From: Nitriliruptorales bacterium
GTDB lineage: Bacteria; Actinomycetota; Nitriliruptoria; Euzebyales; Egibacteraceae
Reading direction: 5' to 3'
Length of the DNA stretch: 5,347 nt
NCBI GenBank assembly: GCA_007119305.1
Contig: SKPY01000071.1
Location: 1 to 5,347 of the forward strand
The notes beneath the pieces are model-generated. The model made no database searches. It saw only the letters and a program-made list of their open reading frames with translations, and had not been told where the DNA came from. This document shows positions 5,337-5,347 of the stretch, piece by piece. A program made the position numbers and the translations under genes. Position 1 is the first letter of the stretch. The number at the start of each line of letters is the position of its first letter.

Positions 5337-5347
5337 TCTGCGTGACC

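Overview
The window is very GC-rich DNA from what looks like an actinobacterium. The reasons are G or C at almost every third codon position, GTG as well as ATG starts, short overlaps between consecutive genes, and a histidine kinase/response regulator pair of a typically actinobacterial type (LFPDG motif in the membrane sensor, HDxxxQ kinase core, NarL/LuxR-type regulator). Genus cannot be read from the sequence alone. Coding density is close to complete, and the many other long open frames are shadows produced by base composition.

Layout: two divergent transcription units share a 132-base gap (2492-2623). Leftward, on the minus strand, a compact operon runs as follows: a four-helix BphX-like membrane protein (2491 to 2015), a six-helix membrane protein of unknown function (2037 to 1357), an ABC transporter ATPase (1360 to 728), an ABC-2-like six-helix permease (731 to 54), and the first 12 codons of another gene with a strong ribosome binding site, cut by the window edge (37 to 1). 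The genes overlap by 23, 4 and 3 bases, and the last gap is 16 bases, so they are almost certainly co-transcribed and translationally coupled. Rightward, on the plus strand, lie a 665-residue multi-helix GAF histidine kinase (2624-4621) and its 228-residue response regulator (4614-5300), overlapping by 8 bases. A GC-rich imperfect hairpin just after the regulator may be a terminator.

Working model (inference): the kinase senses a membrane or lipophilic signal, or one bound by its GAF domain, and passes phosphate from His479 to Asp57 of the regulator. The regulator then binds in the divergent gap and controls the export operon, its own operon, or both. The ABC ATPase and permease would export an unknown substrate, helped by the two small membrane proteins. 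The gap carries several short dyads. It also holds one good minus-strand -10 element (TACGGT) placed exactly for a leaderless transcript starting at the ATG of the BphX-like gene. No RNA gene, mobile element, CRISPR array or integration site was seen. The arrangement is ordinary for a two-component-controlled exporter; its less ordinary parts are the two uncharacterised membrane proteins that lead the transporter operon, the variant ATPase motifs and the predicted leaderless promoter.
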